From the NCBI GenBank assembly GCA_012932295.1, contig JAAONU010000013.1, positions 41,182,627 through 41,246,626 of the forward strand: DNA of 64,000 nucleotides. The letters run 5' to 3'. The first letter of the stretch is position 1. The number at the start of each line of letters is the position of its first letter. A model generated the notes under the pieces. That model made no database searches, was not told where the DNA came from, and worked only from the letters and a program-made list of their open reading frames with translations. This stretch comes from Cyclina sinensis. Taxonomy: Eukaryota > Mollusca > Bivalvia > Venerida > Veneridae. Positions 12,101 to 25,423 of this stretch are shown here, piece by piece. The translations under genes and the position numbers were made by a program.

Positions 12101-15100
12101 TTATTATATCTGATTATGAACATACATAGATTTTAATGTAATTTTCAAAAGTGTTGTAATATCAATAGAAATATGTTTTGAATATGAAAACCATATCTTA
12201 TCTTGGCAAGCAAGGACAAAAAAAGATTGTACCGAAACATATGTGCTTCGAAAACGGTTAGTTACTTTTTGCAACAAATACTTCAGCTTATGCTCTCTGA
12301 CTGTTATTTATAAAAAAACATAAGTCATTAACTTACAAGCAAAATCTTAAAAAGAAAGAAAATGGAACTTGGCCTATGAGACCTGACCAACCGGGTTTTG
12401 AATAAGACAGACAATAAGTATGGTATCCGCCAGGTATCCAACTAGCAAACGGTTCTGTCGGAAAATGAAAATAATTTGATAACACAATACGTTACTTCGT
12501 TTGAAAATGCTCTATAGTCATGAACCATTCTCATCCAAATAGTAAGTGAACTGACGTAAGCAATGCCTTTCATGTTGGTGTAAAACAATGCCTGTAACAA
12601 AAGAATCTTCATCAGTCGGTCAAATTAGAAGGTTAAGTAACATATGCAAATGGATGGATGTCTCGTAAACAATATATTTTAATGTTTATAAATGCCCTGT
12701 AATTTTTTTAACATTTATGCGTGCTTTACGTTAAGCAGAAAAACTGAAAATAACACTATTCTACGGCCTGTTCCACAGAATAATTGTTAAACAGAGATAA
12801 AAGTTTGGGGTTCTCGCCTATTGCTGCTAATTCTTTTTTTATAATTATTTATACAAAGCTATCCAAAGTTTCTATTCCATTTTCTGTATAATTTACTTTC
12901 CTTCTCTTGCATGGAATCTCCCAGAACATACAGAATCTGAAGAATTAATAATCTATGATTAAAGCTAAAACATATTATGAACGCTATAATTCAATATATC
13001 TTTTCCACAAGACATTCTTAGGGTTTTCCAATCTAAATCCAATCAGATGAAGATACCAAAATCGATGGCATCTAATCAAGTGTTCTCTCGGTGAATTATG
13101 ATCTGTAACCATTGAGAGAATCTGGAATCACGAGATAAGAAGATCAGTGCGCTCACCAAGACGATCGCGTGATAATCATGCGCCATTTTGGATTACAAGT
13201 GGCAGCCATTTTGAGCGGAAGTTGACATTGGCTTAAACCGGAAATGAAAATGACTCGACGTGTTTTCCCTCGCCATTGGTTCCAGGGAATCCATCATTAC
13301 AGGGTCTGCAACGGAAACTCATACGAATTCTAACCGTCGTCTGCTAAATGTTAATGACTTAAAGAAGTTAAGAAGTTAACTGCTTGTCAATTAGAGATTA
13401 TTTATGTCTGCGTTGGTTAACTAAATCACCCATATTTTCAATGTCCATTAGCATTGAAAAGATGTTTTAAAGAATTTTGTTACCGCGAAGGGATGGCAAC
13501 GGAATCTGTACATCAATAGTTTTGTAACAAGCAAACCAGACTGCTGTACCATTTCTGTTGATTAAATATTATTTTCAGAGTAGTTGGTTTCGTACGTAAC
13601 CAGGGTGTTTTAAAAGCAGAAACAAGTAAATGGTTCTGTTCCATTCCGTGTCCCTGAAAAATAAATTTCCATTGCGTGATTCTTAAAACACAGCTGATTT
13701 CACAGGGGACAGAGTCATAACCGATTTTCACAGACATTGTAGTGAAGATAGGCATCGTTTCACAGGAAAAGCACCGTTATATAATTCATATAGCAGAATA
13801 ATCATAGGGGCCGTACTTACTTCAGCGTTTTAAGTCAGGGCTGGGTTTTGCATCAGATCTTTAATTGGTGGTGTATTATTAATATTAAATGAAATTAAAT
13901 ATTATCAAATTCTATCGCGGTAAACGTGATGTGATGCGCTGATCTCTGGAGAGAGACGATAACGGTATTTAAACCTGTTTTGACACAGCTCAATGACATC
14001 AGATTGATCGGTGAGATAATGTGTGACGTAATATACCCCAGACGACGCAACATTCTTTCCCCGTGTTGTAATTCAATTATTACAGAATTTTGTTTTTTGC
14101 ATTTCCCTGTTATAAAGAGATGTTCCAAAAGATACGTTACTTTTTTTCTCGACGACAATTTAATGATTATTTTAGTATTTAGTTATCAGCGTGCAAAGAG
14201 CGAACGGCTTTTGTACTTATATTAGTTTTTAGTTTTATCGAAAAATCATTGTAACAAAACAAATTGTTTGAAAGTATCTCTCAAATCTAGTAATAGCATG
14301 ATTGAAACTCTAAAATATTCATACAGCATATTAGCAGTATACTTTCATTGTAGAATTATGAAAATGATTTTAAAATATTTATGACCTAACCTCCATTCTA
14401 ATAGAATCTCCGCCGTTCAGAAAGAATGGAAATGAAACAACATGGTATAAATCATGAACGTAAATAAATATGCTAAAGTAGATTTATAGACTTATAGATT
14501 CCATGGGAAAAGTATTTAGAATTTTGATTCATTCCTATCAAAATATTCTCATATTCTTTCGTAATGTTACAACTGAGAATTTTCTAAATTCACTTGTAAA
14601 CTTTTTAGACATTTTCTATTTTTTGGAGGGAGGAACGAGAAATGCTGGAGCAAATTGGAATATGAATTTATGTTTTCAGTTTCATGTCAGAACATTCCAA
14701 GGTTTCCGGGTTTTTTTTCTGCGTAGTGATAAGGCTGAAATATTAAACGATATTACGATATGATTAAATAAAGTGAAATAACATTTGACGAATAAAACAG
14801 GGCAAACAAAACAGAAGAAAAAAATAGGATATTCACTTTTTAAATTCCGGGCTCAATGTACCACAACATCTAAGCTCTCCTTAAAAAAAAATAGGATAAA
14901 GATGGAACTCTTTAACAATTGGTATTGTTTTGCGGGTCAAATAAATAATGACAAAATCAGATGGACGATTTATGTTCATTTTGGTAGTTTTTGTCATGAC
15001 ATAGACATAAATAATAAATACTTATTGAAAAATTTGGAGTTAAGTGCATGTATAAGGGCCAAAAGATCATATAAGTCCCTTAGACTTAAACCAAGATATC

Positions 15101-15680
15101 TCTGTAAAACTTAGGCTACTGAATGACTGATTTGGAATCTTCTATCATACCCATAATGCATGATTTCTTGTTACGTATGTTACTTCATTTAACGTTAACG
15201 TGAGGAATATTTGTGAATGTGATGTTTTCGGTACATATAGAGAGGTGTGGCTAGGCAAAGAGAACTGTTACCACAATTGCCATGGACCACCCACTTATAC
15301 TCGTATTTTGGTACATGATTTTCGCTGGCTGAAAAGTGACTGGTACTTTTATGTGAAATGTTTCAATTTAATCATGGTTGGGTACTCAGTGACGCATTTT
15401 TTTTTAAATAAAAAATCTTAATTATGATAACGACAAAGCCTGGAAAGGTAAGTATATAATTTTAGATACCGTACAATACTGGGTTTAACAATGGAAAACA
15501 TATTTTCGGGGTAAAAAGACATATGATGATTTATTTTAAGACCACCAATCACTGATTATATCAACAGATAAACGAACTAGAGAGGAATCTCATTACACAA
15601 ACCGTTTCTTCACTGGTACCCACGTACAGTATACCGTAAAGGAACGAGAATATACCGCAGTGAATGGTATATTAGAACGG
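9200..15680. other. Intergenic, no supported gene
   Basis: AT-rich sequence. ORFs of up to 124 codons occur (9817-10191 on +, 9696-9950 on -, 14785-15114 on +), but none shows a domain and the first two overlap on opposite strands. A patch at 13140-13330 is richer in CpG and has two GCCATTTT words; it could be regulatory. Confidence 0.4.
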
Positions 15681-15688
15681 ATCAGAAG

Positions 15689-15760
15689 TATAGGGAACAG
15701 AACAGAACAGAACATATTTACACTTAAGATTATACAGCTCATCGTATAGTAAATAACAAA
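15689..15760 (-). mobile_element. LINE 3' end with (TTCTG)n-type tail
   Basis: On the + strand the pentamer gaaca is repeated (gaacagaacagaacagaaca). Read on the minus strand this is a 3' tail ending in TTCTG repeats, preceded by sequence that ends in 'aaatatg'. The + strand copy at 24600-24868 ends the same way. Such pentameric tails are typical of some non-LTR retrotransposons. The body upstream is not recognisable, so this is a short truncated fragment. Confidence 0.45.
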
Positions 15761-18700
15761 AATCAAACAACAACAACAACAACAAAACCAAGAACAAATC
15801 CCTTTGTTGATAACTAAGTAGACAGGTGAACAAAGCTTAAATGGGATAAGTTAGAATGCTGAATGGAAAAATAACATTTTATTTACTAAATATTTGGTAA
15901 GAATTTTTCATAAATCTTAAAAGAACATGTAGCCCAAAATTGAAACAAAAGTTAAAAAAGATATACGAGAACTTTATTATTATTTTTATTATTATTATTA
16001 TATTTATTTTTTATTTTTTTATTTCTTTAAGTTATTTTTTGGCATAAGAATATTTTTATGAAATTAATTGAATCAATCGATACTTCAATTCTATCAAAAT
16101 TGTATTAAATGTTACACAAACATTATGGACAGTATTTTCTCTAATCTCGTCCAGATTACTGGATTACAGTACAAAATTTACTTCTCATTAAAATAATTAA
16201 ACTTAACGGCATTGTAAAAGTTCCTGTGTTTATAGAAGTTCAGAAACAAATTTCAAATATTTAAAACATAAGAAAAATAGATTTGGCGTTCCCTAAACAT
16301 TAAATAGAAATATTCCACTTTGTAAATATGTATACGTTATATGTAACAAGTTTCAAGAAAAGTTTATTTTTGTATAACATTAAACATTTTTCTTCCCTTC
16401 TCAAGGGTTATTAGGTGGGTTGCGTAACTTTTGAACAAATTCACACAGGAAAATTTATAACACTTTTACCCCCATTCGGGGAACTATTCCTGGAATCTTT
16501 TTACCAATATAAAAAGCATTCTGAATAAACCTTATGAATGCTAATCTTTGAGGCATCATAATAATATGAGCGACCTACGACACAGAAATATGCCACAAAT
16601 GTAATATCATATGCGATTCTAAACACATACAATTAAGAACTAACGATCATGGTGTTTTATGCAATGGTTTACTTTTTGTTTTTTATCATAAAGTCGTGCC
16701 GCATTTACTCAGTGGTAATTTGGAAAGAAAAAAACCACCTGTAGGAGTTAAGACATTCTCACAAAAATCTGTTCTCTTTTCTTTTGCTTTTATAAGCACT
16801 TTTGAGACAAGTTTGCACCCGAAAGCACTTTTAAGCGCAATTCTTTGAAAATGTTGCGATACGTAATTTCAACTGAATGCAAGATGAAATAATTTGTTTT
16901 TTTTTATAACAGCTTTCTGATATTAAAAGTAAAAATAAAATACTGAAAGAGGTTGAAGCTGTATAAGACATTTTTGTTTTGTTTGTAAAATCTTTCTACA
17001 CGTTAGATGATCAGACGTCGTTTCGGGCGTTTTCAGAAATGTACCGATGTTGTACACGCAGAAAATACAAACATCCTAAGAGAAGTATGTACCATATCAC
17101 TAACACTGTAAATGAAACGAACTAGATGCTGTATTCACAGAAGTTAGTTTACTGGCATCTGACATGACAGCAAGGAGACGTGACGTTGGAACGCCATCTT
17201 GGTGTAATGATGCTGGTCTTAACCATTTATTTTTTTTAATTAGTTTTGTCTTTTATGAATTTATTCAACTAAAAAAAATCTGCTTTTTTTATCTGAGTTC
17301 AAATTATTAACAGTTATTTTGAAATAATAATAGCAACAACAAAAAACAACAACAACAATAATAATAATAGTAATAATTTTATAATGATAAATTGAGACAA
17401 AGCTAATGCAAATATTCTACGCTCCCTTTTATTATATGTGGCCTTTCTGTCAACTCTGTTTGGATAATCTGTCTAATAATTTTTCACGGATCACAATTCA
17501 CGCTAACCATTTTACCTAAGTCACCCAGTCCTCGGACGGAATATTTGTAAGTACAACACATGTGTTCATGAATCTTCATGAAAAATAACGTATTTTATCA
17601 ACATTTTGTATTGTTAGAATTTCAAATACTTTTCAGTCTGTACACAGTAACCTACATTAAATGCATAAGTCTTTTGCTTGAGTCTTTTTTGTAATATCTT
17701 TGTTTTGATATCGGGATCTCCTTACTTAAATTCCGTCTGCTGCAAGTCGCGAAACAAATCAAACATTCTGCCATACCACGTACATTAAAAACCCATTTCT
17801 CCTTACACAGAGCCGATTTGGTTAAATTGTAATCATTTTTCTTTTAATGGCATTAGAACATCTCTGGAGTTTTAGGGGAAAAACAGTATCTTCGAATCTA
17901 CATCTTGATAAATCAGACTCTTTCTAAAGCTTCCTTTTTTCATAATTTTAAAACTTTATCATTTAGGAAAACCCCCTATCAAATAAGAATTATACATAGT
18001 AAATTGACTATCTGTTTTTAGATCATTTGAAAATGGTGTAATTAACGATAAAAAGTGAATTTGATGTCTAGTAAATCTATTTATGTTAATAATGCGCCAA
18101 TCACGTTACAGAAATGATGTATTACCTCAGATGCGGACTCCAGATCTGTCTCTTAATGACATGATCCTTTAGATCCCTAAAGCTAACAGTAGTGAGTGCA
18201 CGATATTCTCTAATGAGAACAGTACTGATAATGAATTTTAACATGATGAATTGACAGAAATGCCATTTAATATCTTCTAAAACAGATCTGAGTTTGGCAT
18301 TATTGCAAAGGAATCTTTTACTGTCATTAATATATTTTCTTCAAAGTGGTTTGAGGTTTTCTTAATCACCTTGATCTCCTGTAAGACGAGCGAGAAAAGG
18401 ACACGGAAACTGTTGTTGTTGTTAGTTTGGAGAACTAATGAATATGTATGTATTACAACGTTTTTACATGTTTATAAATAGAAATACTATTACTAATACT
18501 ATAACTTATATTATTTAGCTCTCTAACGAATGTCTACCTCATATGTATCTAGATTACGAATATTTTTAGATAGTATCAAGTCAGTGTATGAAACTAGATA
18601 TTACCGTATCTGGTTTTAGAAATAAAGAAAAATAAACAAAACTATAATGTCGATGTTATTTTTAAAGAAAACTTACAAAAGTAATGACAAAATTTCTAAG

Positions 18701-20128
18701 TTATATTTCTGTTTTAATCACATTTACAAAGCACATTCAAAGGAGACATTTCATCGCTCCTGCAATGTTAAACAAAATGAAAGCTCTTTTTTTCTTCACT
18801 TTTCCTTTCTCTTTTAAGATTTGATCTAATGTTCGCATTGATTCAACCCATATTCATTTCACTGCATGACTGATAAAAGATTTGTGTAAAACACCCAAGT
18901 TTCGGGTACCAGTATCGAAACAATTATATTATGTTATTGAAATAGTTTCACCTTGCTTTATAAAATTTCTCTTAATAATGTTTTCGTCAGAACACAGAGT
19001 CAGTTTATGTGGTTTGCCTAAAGGCTTGAATACATTTTTACTAACATTTATTTACCATGTTTCTGTATAAACGTCTGCAGTTTTTGTTCTGCAGATGAGA
19101 AATGGATATGGTGGCGGGAAAATGTTAAAGACTTGTTTATTTCGTGGAGAATTATGTCTGTCGGCCATCAAATTTGGAAGGTAAAAAGAAATACTTAAAG
19201 TTACTCATAACACTACCGGAACAATAGATAAATGTACCGACTATCCAACTTCTATGTCACTTACCAGGGACCATTGAAAAAGAAGGCATGTCTGACAACA
19301 TATAATAATACTGAATTAATAAAACAAAAACAACCAAAAAGGAAACACAGTTCTGCCTCGAAAAAAGTGCATTTCTTCGAAAACTAAAAACTTTAACGGT
19401 TAGGTAAAAATGAATTACTTATTTTTGCATAGTAATGTGCCTTCTATTGCAATCACGTGATCAATCAATTGTAGACATATGGATCAGGTGTTATAATATA
19501 TTCAGAGTTCTCAGCCAATCAAATCGTTGATACCTGCGGCTGACTTTGGCTGCGGTATGTGTGGCAATTTGCAAGCTTCCCTGTTTTAACAGATATAATT
19601 TAACAAGTTTCGCACTTCAGGTAAGATTTAATTTCATTATTATGGACAAAACTGATTTAAACTATTGTTTCAATCAATCGTCTTTACCTTCAAGTGGTTC
19701 ATGTTTAATTTCATTTGTTTATCTGAGACCGATGGTAAAGCGCCCCCGAACATGTAGCTTTTAGGAGTGGCAGTTACTTCGTTGTCGACTGCCACTCTTG
19801 CAGACCTTTTAAAATATCTAGTGATAAAAAAATAAAATAATTCAACTTTATTACGTAACTTGCCATTATGTAGCGGAACCCTTTTATATCGTTTTAATAT
19901 ATGCAAATAAGAATAAGTTTTCTAATAAGAATTGTTGCCTGTTACCATATTTCAGTGTTTTAACGATGACCTTTTTCGGCTTTTGTCGACCAAGAATGTT
20001 TTCATAAATGTTTATGCTTAGCTAATTTTGACATCGAAGGCCCTTTTGTAGAGCACCGGGCTGTGCTGTAGTAAAAGAATGTGTGTCGAACGTCTTTACG
20101 GAAGTTTGTCTGTGGAATTAGGTCGTGT
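15761..20128. other. Intergenic with short microsatellites
   Basis: Contains (CAA)n at about 15766-15785, (ATT)n at about 15975-16015 and a mixed CAA/AAT run at about 17330-17380. A YY1-like word ACGCCATCTTGGT lies at 17191-17203. No exon is recognised. ORFs are below 80 codons. Confidence 0.45.
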
Positions 20129-20145
20129 CATCCACATTCCGGCTT

Positions 20146-20436
20146 TTTTTGTTTTGTTTTGGGGTTTAACGCCGATTTCAACATTTGTTATATCTCGGCG
20201 GTCAGTCCACCTAACCGGTTTTCCTGGATAACTAACCAGTAATTGCCAATTTCTCCGCAAGTGACTGACTACTGTTCCCACATGATCTACTCTGAATCAG
20301 CGGTGAGAGACAAATGAACATAAGACACAATGTCGGAGAACAATTGTCACGGGGAAATTTTGCCCTGCCCAGGGGTCGAACCAACGACCGATGGATTACT
20401 TATCCAGTGCTCTACCTATTGAGCTAAGCGGGCGGG
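20146..20436 (-). mobile_element. tRNA-derived SINE, family A, copy 2, complete
   Basis: On the minus strand the element begins with a tRNA-like head: A box 'tagctcaataggtagagca', an anticodon-arm-like stretch, and B box 'ggttcgacccc'. The central part shares 'tctccgcaagtgactg' and 'gagacaaatga' (+ strand) with the copy at 2319-2621. The minus-strand 3' end is a short A-rich tail, seen as ttttttgttttgtttt on +. A perfect 17-bp direct repeat, CATCCACATTCCGGCTT, flanks it at 20129-20145 and 20437-20453 and defines both ends. The intact boxes and perfect duplication point to a fairly recent insertion. The 61-codon ORF across it is incidental. Confidence 0.93.
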
Positions 20437-20453
20437 CATCCACATTCCGGCTT

Positions 20454-22400
20454 CCTACGCTTTAGTCATATACCCGTTAGAACTCGAGGAGTAAAGGTTA
20501 CAGTATTCTGAAATAATGTGTAGGAACTTTAAGTAAATTTGCTAAAACAAATATGCCTGCAATCAATGCGCAGGAGATAAAATGGCTGACCTGTCACGGA
20601 TATGAATTTTGCAATCTAGAATTTATTTTTTTAGCAAAAAAAATGTTTTTCAGTAAAAAAAAAGCCTTCATTTAAAATACATAAACACTAATGCTGTCTA
20701 TAGATTGATATAACTACTGAATATTTTTCAGTCCAAATTGTAACCGACTAGGAGTATCATTAATTAGTGAACAGATCAGTAAAGTGATAACAACATTGAC
20801 AGTCTGCCTTGAACTTTAAATATACAAATATATCTCAATTTAGAGAAAGTTTCATGCGAGTTTAATCAGTTTCACGTAAAAGAAATAAATATGTGAAAAA
20901 ACACACGAAAACATGCAAATCTAAATGCTTTTTTTAATTTGTTTTTATACTTTTTTTTACTGCACGCCAAATGAATTTGTAATGTCATCATAGGCTTTTG
21001 AGACTAAATGATTGAAATAAATGTCTCTAAGTCTTTGAATTGGAATATTTTACATATAATTTTTCTTGCACTTTTTATAAAGTTTTGTATATCGATAATG
21101 CTGTTAGATGAAGACGTTTTATGTAGAAATAACACCATTTATGAGCTGCAAAAAGCCGTTTAATCAGTAGCCTTAAGCAGATGCGGCAGAGAAAAAAATA
21201 AACAAACCATGTCATTATTAATTTATGTGAAGGATTGCTCAGAAAATTGTTGTACAAAATAAGTGGTCAGTTCAACCAAACAACTAACAATGACAGAGAA
21301 GTTAATTAAATTTTCCAGAATGTAATATTACAGACACGAAAACTATTGTGTTATTGTCAATTAGTTCTCTAAGTGTGGCCTCAGTGCCGCCCGATTGTGT
21401 ACAATATGAAAATGAATACTCAGTATTATTGAATATTTTCAGTGGTCTTTCAGAACGAAGTAAACTACTTGATATGAGAAAGTGCTCTTGTGGCACCAAA
21501 TGTTTTACCTTTTCCACTTTACCTCAAATGAAATTACTATTTTGAATTTGTTTGTATATGCAGTACGGACTAGCGTTAACACTTGTAGTTGGACCATTGT
21601 GACTGCTAAATGAGTTCTCATTTCACTGTTATTTATACTGTTTTAAATTACTGTGACCATTGTTTCCTGTCTTTCTGTCTGTCTGCTAAATTGCAAAGAG
21701 TATTGGACTGAAAGAAAATCTAAGCCTTTGAACATGTTAAATGTTATATTTAGAATCAAGTTTAAGAAATAAATCAGGCAGATTATTAACTTATTCTTTG
21801 AGCACATTTACAGATTCGTTTAATAGTTTAAATCTTTCCAGTTTTGCTTTTAACTTTTAATGATTTAAATTATGAAAACGGATGTAAGTGCATGTTTCCA
21901 TCAATCTATAATGGTGGTTGCTTTTAGAAATTGGAAAGCGATATTAATGCAGCAAAAAACTGAAATTAACTTAAAATTTCTGTTTGATATTGACCTTAAA
22001 ATTAACAAATTATATACTTGAAAAATTAATAGGAACGTAAATTAAAATTCTTCTTGTCTAGACGGTATCGTGACCATAGTAAATCATGTTAATTAACTTG
22101 CGTGAGTGAGTTGTATAACCCAGCTTAACACAGCTAACATACAGAACACTATTATTCAATATACAGTTTTTGTGTCTGCATATTTTCTGAGTCGTTGGAA
22201 AATAAGATTTTTAAGTATTTCAAAGGTTCAGGTAAAACTGTTTTAACTACATATAGAATAAAAATGCAGTAGAGTGATATTGCATTCAAATAAAGCTTTT
22301 TTCTTTGTTTCAAAACTAACATACGAGTCCATGTATGTATCATGTTCTGAACACCTCTTAAAGACATTGGCAGTAGCAAATCATCGGAAAGAGCTGATTA
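20454..22400. other. Intergenic, nothing recognised
   Basis: AT-rich sequence. Short ORFs only, and no repeat structure apart from A- and T-tracts. Confidence 0.45.
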
Positions 22401-22401
22401 A

Positions 22402-22670
22402 TGGTCCAGTTGTAGCGCAGAGGACTTGTAATTTAAGGGATTACGACTTCGATTCCCCTAGCAATACTACTTGCCATTCGTGTGTGATTCTAAATCTTGG
22501 TCCCATGAAGTACTATACACTGACCATATAAAGAACCTGGAGTATCCCTAGATGTTCTCTTTATTTTGTACTATCAACCTCAATACAAAAAGAACCAAAT
22601 TTCTCCGAGGGCGTTGGTCATACAGGGTATCGGTACCGACAGTAAGTAAGCTCAAATAAATGCAGAATGG
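22402..22670 (+). mobile_element. tRNA-derived SINE, family B, diverged copy
   Basis: Head-like sequence 'tggtccagttgtagcgcagag', then 'gggattacgacttcgattcccc' (B-box region). The body ends in 'ggtcatacagggtatcggtaccgac' and 'agctcaaataaatgcag'. The same 3' words, ggtcatatgggcaaccggtaccgac and cagcccaaata, close the copy at 28336-28567, so the family assignment is firm although the A box is poorer. At most a 5-bp flanking repeat (aatgg) is seen, so the exact ends are approximate. Confidence 0.7.
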
Positions 22671-24395
22671 AAAACTGTAAGACATTAGAACATAAGTTTC
22701 TAAAGTAGAATAGAAATAAGTTAAAATTAAGTTGATTAACTTGGCTGTCCATAAACTTGTACTGTCTACTGTCTTGGAGAGATTGTGTTTTCATCAATAT
22801 AAGAACAATTAAAAAATACATTATTCTAGTAAAGGATGTTTGGTAAAAATGCAACATCGATTACCTCAGAAGAAACTCGATAAGAACAAAATAAAGATCA
22901 GATATGATTTGTCATTAAAAAAATAAATAAAATAAATAATATTACACATAATAACATGTATCTAAAAATATAAACATTTGTCAATGCTGCAGTCTCTGAC
23001 CAATGATGTTCCCTGAATTCAAGTTTGAATTTCTAACACTTATTTCAGTAAAGAAAAAAAATGTGTAAAATATTATTACTATCTTTAGTGTACATGGAAA
23101 AAATATAAACGATACTTAAAACTTGATAAAATTAGTTTCTGATGTGTGAAGGCATTCTGTGATATACAATCAAATAAATCGTTTAATAAGAAAACTGGTA
23201 AATCATCTTTTAAACAGGTAATCATTATGTCAGCTGATTTGAAACGTCATGTCTCTCGTGTCTTGATTTGTAACATTAATTTAGCCCTAACACATTTATG
23301 GACCACACTGAAAGAAAAGAAAATGCTTGCACATGAGTCATTTAAAGTAAAAAAAAATCCCTAGCGTTCATTATGCCCCGATGATTAAAAAAAAGTAAAA
23401 TGAAACTGCCATATATTGCCTTGTGAATATTTGACATTTAATTAAACAAGCTTTTATCATAATAATTAAATGTACTGATAAACAAAATTAAAAGAGTTTC
23501 ATGAAAACGTCGTGTTTGGTACCACAACATATCTTGGCACTGTTGACGGTTTTAATGGAGACCAAACGCTTTCGTTTCGATTACGGTTCTGAGATAGCAG
23601 TTTTTATTCTCTCTAAGCTTTGTTATGTTGTATCATTTTTAGGTATGCTTTTAAAGCAAAATGTCGCATAATACAGTAAAAAAGATTATCATTTATTTAC
23701 AATGGTCGTCATTTGAGCCGACTACTGTTACTGATTTCTGTTCAAACTGACTTGTTTGAAATGTCTGTTGACTTGTCTGAACATTGCATTTTTAGAAGAA
23801 GTGTGTCTGCATGGTGACTTGGCTTCGCTGCATACAAACTTGCTTATAAGTGACTGAGAAATCTGTGGAGCTAATCGAATTTTAAAAGTCATTTTTGGTC
23901 ATAGAATTGTTTTTACAAATTGCATATAGTATTACCATTCTAACATAGATATTTCTCAATATTAGAAAAAAAACAATCGTCAAAAAGAACTTTTCACAAG
24001 GCTTGTATCCTGATAGCTAGGGATGTATATTATATTCTGACATTGGTGTTGGTCTCGGTATAGGACTGTCTTTATCCTATATTCTTATTTCCTTCACTCA
24101 TTCTCCTTTCTTTCACTGGCCATTCCACTGAAACTCTAAAAGAAGTTTTACAGAAAATGCTTCATAAAATCAGTAAATTATCTTCCTAGTCAAAATCTTT
24201 AAACGCTACACACGCAGACGATTTGCATTTTTTCAGATTCATATATAATTAAATTGTCACCAGGCTGATTTGTAGTAAAAAATATAGACCTGCAAAAATG
24301 TCTAGTTCAGCCTTTTTTAAAAGTCAATCACTGATTCTTGACTGTTTCCACAAACACCTTTCTTTACCAGCAAAATCTTAAAGAAACATCCTTCC
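22671..24395. other. Intergenic, nothing recognised
   Basis: AT-rich sequence with short ORFs and no recognisable domains or repeats. Confidence 0.45.
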
Positions 24396-24405
24396 AATAT
24401 AGCTA

Positions 24406-24423
24406 GAAATTTCCAGAAATTTC
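24406..24423. promoter_or_regulatory. Heat-shock-element-like array
   Basis: GAAATTTCCAGAAATTTC is a perfect alternating GAAnnTTCnnGAAnnTTC array, the canonical four-box HSF site. More TTCnnGAA words (ttctggaa) occur near 24490 and 24531. No gene start is visible nearby, and the surrounding AT-rich, TTTC-rich sequence raises the chance of coincidence. Confidence 0.35.
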
Positions 24424-24599
24424 TTCCCTAAGCTTCACAGTGATTTCAAGAAACCTTTCTATGTGATTTCTAGAGAAAGGTGAACATTTCTGGAAACCTT
24501 TACGTGATAAGAATTTTTTTAAAACTAAATTCTGGAAAAGCAGAAGCACTCAGAAATCACAGATTTGTCATGAATTATTTTTAGAATTTCGGAGTAGCA

Positions 24600-24868
24600 T
24601 AATCTTCCCGAAACATGTTTCTGCAAAACGGGTATTTTCTTTAGAAAGAACCATCCTTGGGTTTTTCTCTCCCCTTCTGTGTTTTAAGCCAATTTGTTCA
24701 TCCTCAAGGTCATTATTTATTTTATTTTCTTTGTCTTTCCTTTGTATTTCTTTGTATTTTGTGTTGTCACGTTGACTATGTTCTTTGTATATACATGTAT
24801 GTTGTATGTTACCAAAACAATGTACTTCGTACACGTCTAATAAACGTTCTGTTCTGTTCTGTTCTGTG
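24600..24868 (+). mobile_element. LINE 3' UTR with (TTCTG)n tail
   Basis: A pyrimidine-rich 3'-UTR-like stretch ends in 'aataaacg' followed by TTCTG repeats (about 24845-24868). This matches the tail seen on the minus strand at 15689. It fits the 3' end of a 5'-truncated non-LTR retrotransposon. No reverse transcriptase motif is readable here, and the ORFs crossing the region on both strands are incidental. The left boundary is a guess. Confidence 0.45.
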
Positions 24869-25423
24869 AAGAGCAGAGACTTCTATAAACATTTTCTTCG
24901 AGCTGAAGAGTTGTCAGAATTTTTCCCTGAAATATGCTTTTATAGTAATGATATCTCTTAAAAAATCTCAGTCTTGATTTAAGCACAAAATGATTTGATT
25001 TCTTGATGAACAGAAGTTTTTAGAACCGAAATTTCCAAAACATTTATTTTTTCTAAATAAAAGTTATTTCTAAAAAAATCTTATCTCAAAATCAGAATAT
25101 TTAAATTGTCTTCGTCTTAGAGGCAGATTTATTTTAGAAACTTACTTTCTGACTAGAAGGAATTTCAAGACCGCGTTCCTTGTTTAGAAATGTAGTCCTG
25201 ATGCATCTTAAGACAAGAAGAGAATGAGGAAACGATTCAAGGTCACAAGATCTATTCGATATGAAAAATGTATAAAACAGTAAAATATCATGAATAGTTA
25301 TCAAATGGTTTTACATTTTGTATTTCCTGACAAGAATTAGACATAAGCTAATGTATAATTATTATAATGGGGATAAGAAAAAGCTCTTATTTACCTATTG
25401 AAATCATCTTCTTGTAATAAAAA

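Noticed and set aside
8548..17545. Inverted 16-bp match GTCCGAGGACTGGGTG (near 8552) and its reverse complement near 17522 as ends of one 9-kb element
   Set aside because: One 16-bp match across 9 kb is close to what chance allows in 64 kb, and no further similarity or target-site duplication supports an element.
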